64,000 bases of DNA from Cephalopachus bancanus (taxonomy: Eukaryota; Chordata; Mammalia; Primates; Tarsiidae). Below the pieces are notes generated by a model. That model saw only the letters and a list, made by a program, of their open reading frames with translations. It was not told where the DNA came from and made no database searches. The position numbers were made by a program, and so were the translations under genes. Shown piece after piece: positions 62,065 through 64,000 of the stretch; position 1 is the stretch's first letter; each line of letters opens with the position of its first letter. The stretch covers positions 6,510,001 through 6,574,000 of the forward strand of contig JAPVLO010000054.1 in NCBI GenBank assembly GCA_027257055.1. The letters are read 5' to 3'.

Positions 62065-63495
62065 TCACAACAGAAACAGGCTTTATTTCAACCAGACAAG
62101 TGAATTCTTCGATTAGCATCAACTTCTTCAAGACTTGAAGATATGGAAATTAAAAGTGGTGCTCAGAGGTGGAAGGGAAGATTCACCATGGACCAATTTT
62201 ACCATCCTTCAAAAATCCCTTTCAACAACAACGCTCAATCCACAAGGTCAATGGATCTCATGCGTTCCAGTGTTTGTACATGACCCTCATTGGAAAGTTA
62301 CCCATCGGTCTAAATGGATTCTTCTTTCAAAAAGAAAAATATAGAGATCAGTATCATAAATTATTTTTTAATTTTAGAAACTGGGATCAAAGTGTACAGT
62401 TCTCAGTTTAAAATATTAAAAATGAAAAAAACTTTAACATTATTATTTAAAATGTCTGTTACAAAGCTCCTAGGTACATACACAGACAAAACAGATAGAT
62501 ATTACTACCTGACACCTCAACCCACAACTTACCCTAAATCTCCTGATGTGAACATTTAATCCACTGGGAGACCTTCCCCAGTAAGTTCCAAACTTCTTAC
62601 ACAAGGATTTGCTGCCATTCATATGCTGTGCCTGGATGAGGACATTTCATCATAGACTATTTGAATTTAACAGAACCTCACATAAAATAAATCCAATGAA
62701 ACACTATATGTATAGGGGATGAGACAAAATTGCACATAATTTGCAACTTCTGCCAGACTCTTTAAATTCATTAACACCTTCAGAGTCTTCTCTGCATGGG
62801 CATTTTCGTGAGCTTTACATCTTGTGCTTAACTTTGTATTGAGCTGGCCAGCACCTTGATTGATACGAACGATTCTGTCAAGGAAAGGTTACAGGCGCAG
62901 GGAGAGAGATCACCCAATGACAGAAAACAGAGGGAAGGACTCTCTTTTTCCATAAGACATTCAAACAGAAAAACAAGACCAAAAAAGGGTAAACAAACAA
63001 ACAAAAAAAGCGTTCACAGTAAAACAAGCCAGATTCGTAGTTTCATTTGAAACCAACAGCAAATCATGAAACGTCATGAAAAATATAAGTAAAGGTAAAA
63101 TCTCCTAGAGTAATTACTAAATGAAGTTAAAATCACCACACTGATCAGTAAACCCCAGAAGAAAAATGAACAGCGCTTACATATCAGGTCCTTCTTAAAC
63201 ATCATACAACTTTTCCAAGTTAATGCATAAAATTGGTATGTTTGGCCACGCTGCACAAACTTTTTTTTTTTAAAAATACAGTATACAGAAAAAACTCTTA
63301 TATTCCCCATTTTGAATCATTAGCTCGAAACCTAAGAGTAAAAGATCAGTTAGAAGGATTTTAAATTATCTACAAATCCAGCAGTTTCATCTGCCATAAT
63401 GGCTTGGCTTCTGTCCCACAGCAAACGTCACCTTCTCAAGCAGCAGTTTTCAGTCCTCTGTCCTCTTAGGAGGCTGCTCCCTCAACTGCTCATCT
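62065..63495 (-). other. PANK1: PANK1 3' untranslated region
   Basis: Runs from the stop codon to the polyadenylation site, about 1.43 kb, with no transposon insertion in a region otherwise saturated with Alus. That is what a constrained 3'UTR should look like. Several AU-rich stretches are visible. Open frames here on either strand are short and lack domains. Confidence 0.75.
62082..62087 (-). terminator. PANK1: Polyadenylation signal AATAAA of PANK1
   Basis: Minus-strand AAATAAAGCC, followed by a GU-rich element (tgttgtgatgttttt). Cleavage expected near 62065. Confidence 0.7.
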
Positions 63496-63555
63496 CTACT
63501 GGTCATCAGTCATTTTGAAGAGTTCCAACAGTGCCCCAACAGCTCCAAAATAACC
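63496..63555 (-). CDS. PANK1: Pantothenate kinase 1, last coding exon (partial gene)
   Basis: Pantothenate kinase phosphorylates pantothenate (vitamin B5) with ATP, the first and rate-controlling step of coenzyme A synthesis; PANK1 forms act in cytosol and nucleus. The minus-strand exon begins after a splice acceptor (tttttgtag, AG at 63557-63556) and encodes GYFGAVGALLELFKMTDDQ, then TAG (63498-63496), in phase 0. GYFGAVGALL is shared by vertebrate PANK C-termini. The ELFKMTDD ending fits PANK1 rather than PANK2 or PANK3, as I remember them. Remaining exons lie beyond the right edge. An Alu sits about 30 bp upstream of the acceptor in the intron. Confidence 0.88.
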   Translation of the reverse strand, partial: GYFGAVGALLELFKMTDDQ

Positions 63556-63586
63556 CTACAAAAACAATGCAAAAGTCTGTACAATC

Positions 63587-63801
63587 GGCCGGGTTTGGTG
63601 GCTCAGCTGGTAATCCCAGCGCTTTGGGAGGCCAAGGTGAGTGGGTTGCCTGAGCCTGCAGGTTCGAGACCCGCCCAGGCAACTTTGCGAGACCTCATCT
63701 CTACAATAAATCAAAAACTAGCCGGGCACGGTAGCCGGGAGTGTGCCACTGCACTCCAGTCTGGGCGACGGAGTGGGACTCCAACTCAAAAAAAAAAAAA
63801 A
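63587..63801 (+). mobile_element. Alu with internal deletion, next to PANK1 splice acceptor
   Basis: gccgggtttggtggctcagc; right arm jumps from 'gggcacggtag' to 'ccgggagtgtgcc' (most of the arm lost). Target duplication aaaagtctgtacaatc on both sides. Antisense to PANK1. Confidence 0.96.
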
Positions 63802-63897
63802 AGTCTGTACAATCACCTCTGAACCTTAGCCAAATACCTATTGTTTTTAATAATTCTAGGAATGCCATCCCTTAATGTGGTAGACAAAAAGAAACTT

Positions 63898-64000
63898 ATT
63901 TTTTTTCTTTTGAGTTGGAGTCTCGCTCTATTGCCTAGGCTGGGAGGGCAGTAGCCCTGCAGCCTCAACCTCCTGGGTTTTGATGATCCTTCCACCTCAG
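63898..64000 (-). mobile_element. Alu, cut by window end
   Basis: Poly-T, then gagttggagtctcgctctattgcc; continues past 64000. Confidence 0.93.

Larger units (their letters stand above)
63556..64000 (-). other. PANK1: PANK1 last intron (3' part)
   Basis: Intron sequence upstream (in gene sense) of the final exon. The pyrimidine tract 'cttttgcattgtttttgtag' is moderate. Two Alus occupy most of what is visible. Confidence 0.8.

Overview
The window is nuclear DNA from a primate, most likely a strepsirrhine (lemur/loris group). About 60 dimeric Alu elements carry non-anthropoid features: a 'gagttggagtctcactc' start in antisense, 'tctacaataaatcaaaaaa' in the middle linker region, and 'actccaactc' before the A-tail. 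Several L1 3' ends finish with 'ctgaattgtaccccgcatct', which is not the human L1 3' end. There are no prokaryotic operons, no CRISPR array, and no long intact protein gene. Identification is by reading and memory; no database search was run.

Layout. At the left is a CpG island (about 1480-2570) that looks like a promoter. At the right edge, on the minus strand, is the last exon of a pantothenate kinase gene. Its C-terminus reads GYFGAVGALLELFKMTDDQ, which I recognise as PANK1. It is followed by a roughly 1.4 kb 3'UTR and an AATAAA signal near 62082. In human chr10q23.31, as I remember it, PANK1 (minus) is followed by SLC16A12 (minus). The CpG island is therefore best read as the SLC16A12 promoter/exon 1, and the 60 kb between as the PANK1-SLC16A12 intergenic region. 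This assignment is inference.

The intergenic DNA is layered transposon sediment. Old layers are MIR, L2, L1M-type and hAT-Charlie-like elements, and ERV LTRs. A Tigger1 DNA transposon (49911-54200) sits inside an older antisense L1 and was itself hit by at least six Alus. An internally deleted mariner lies at 23726-24292. A processed GAPDH pseudogene (about 26790-28735, minus) landed in an L1 and was later hit by two Alus. A probable class II (ERVK-type) solo LTR with a 6-bp target duplication lies at 45807-47018. The youngest layer is a set of CpG-rich Alus sharing a 5-nt deletion in the left arm.

No undescribed functional system was found. The most notable items are a direct duplication of an L1+Alu segment inside Tigger1 (53680-53995 copied from 54846-55152), the solo LTR with three roughly 97-bp internal repeats, the diagnostic-deletion Alu subfamily, and an Alu inserted about 30 bp upstream of the last PANK1 splice acceptor.
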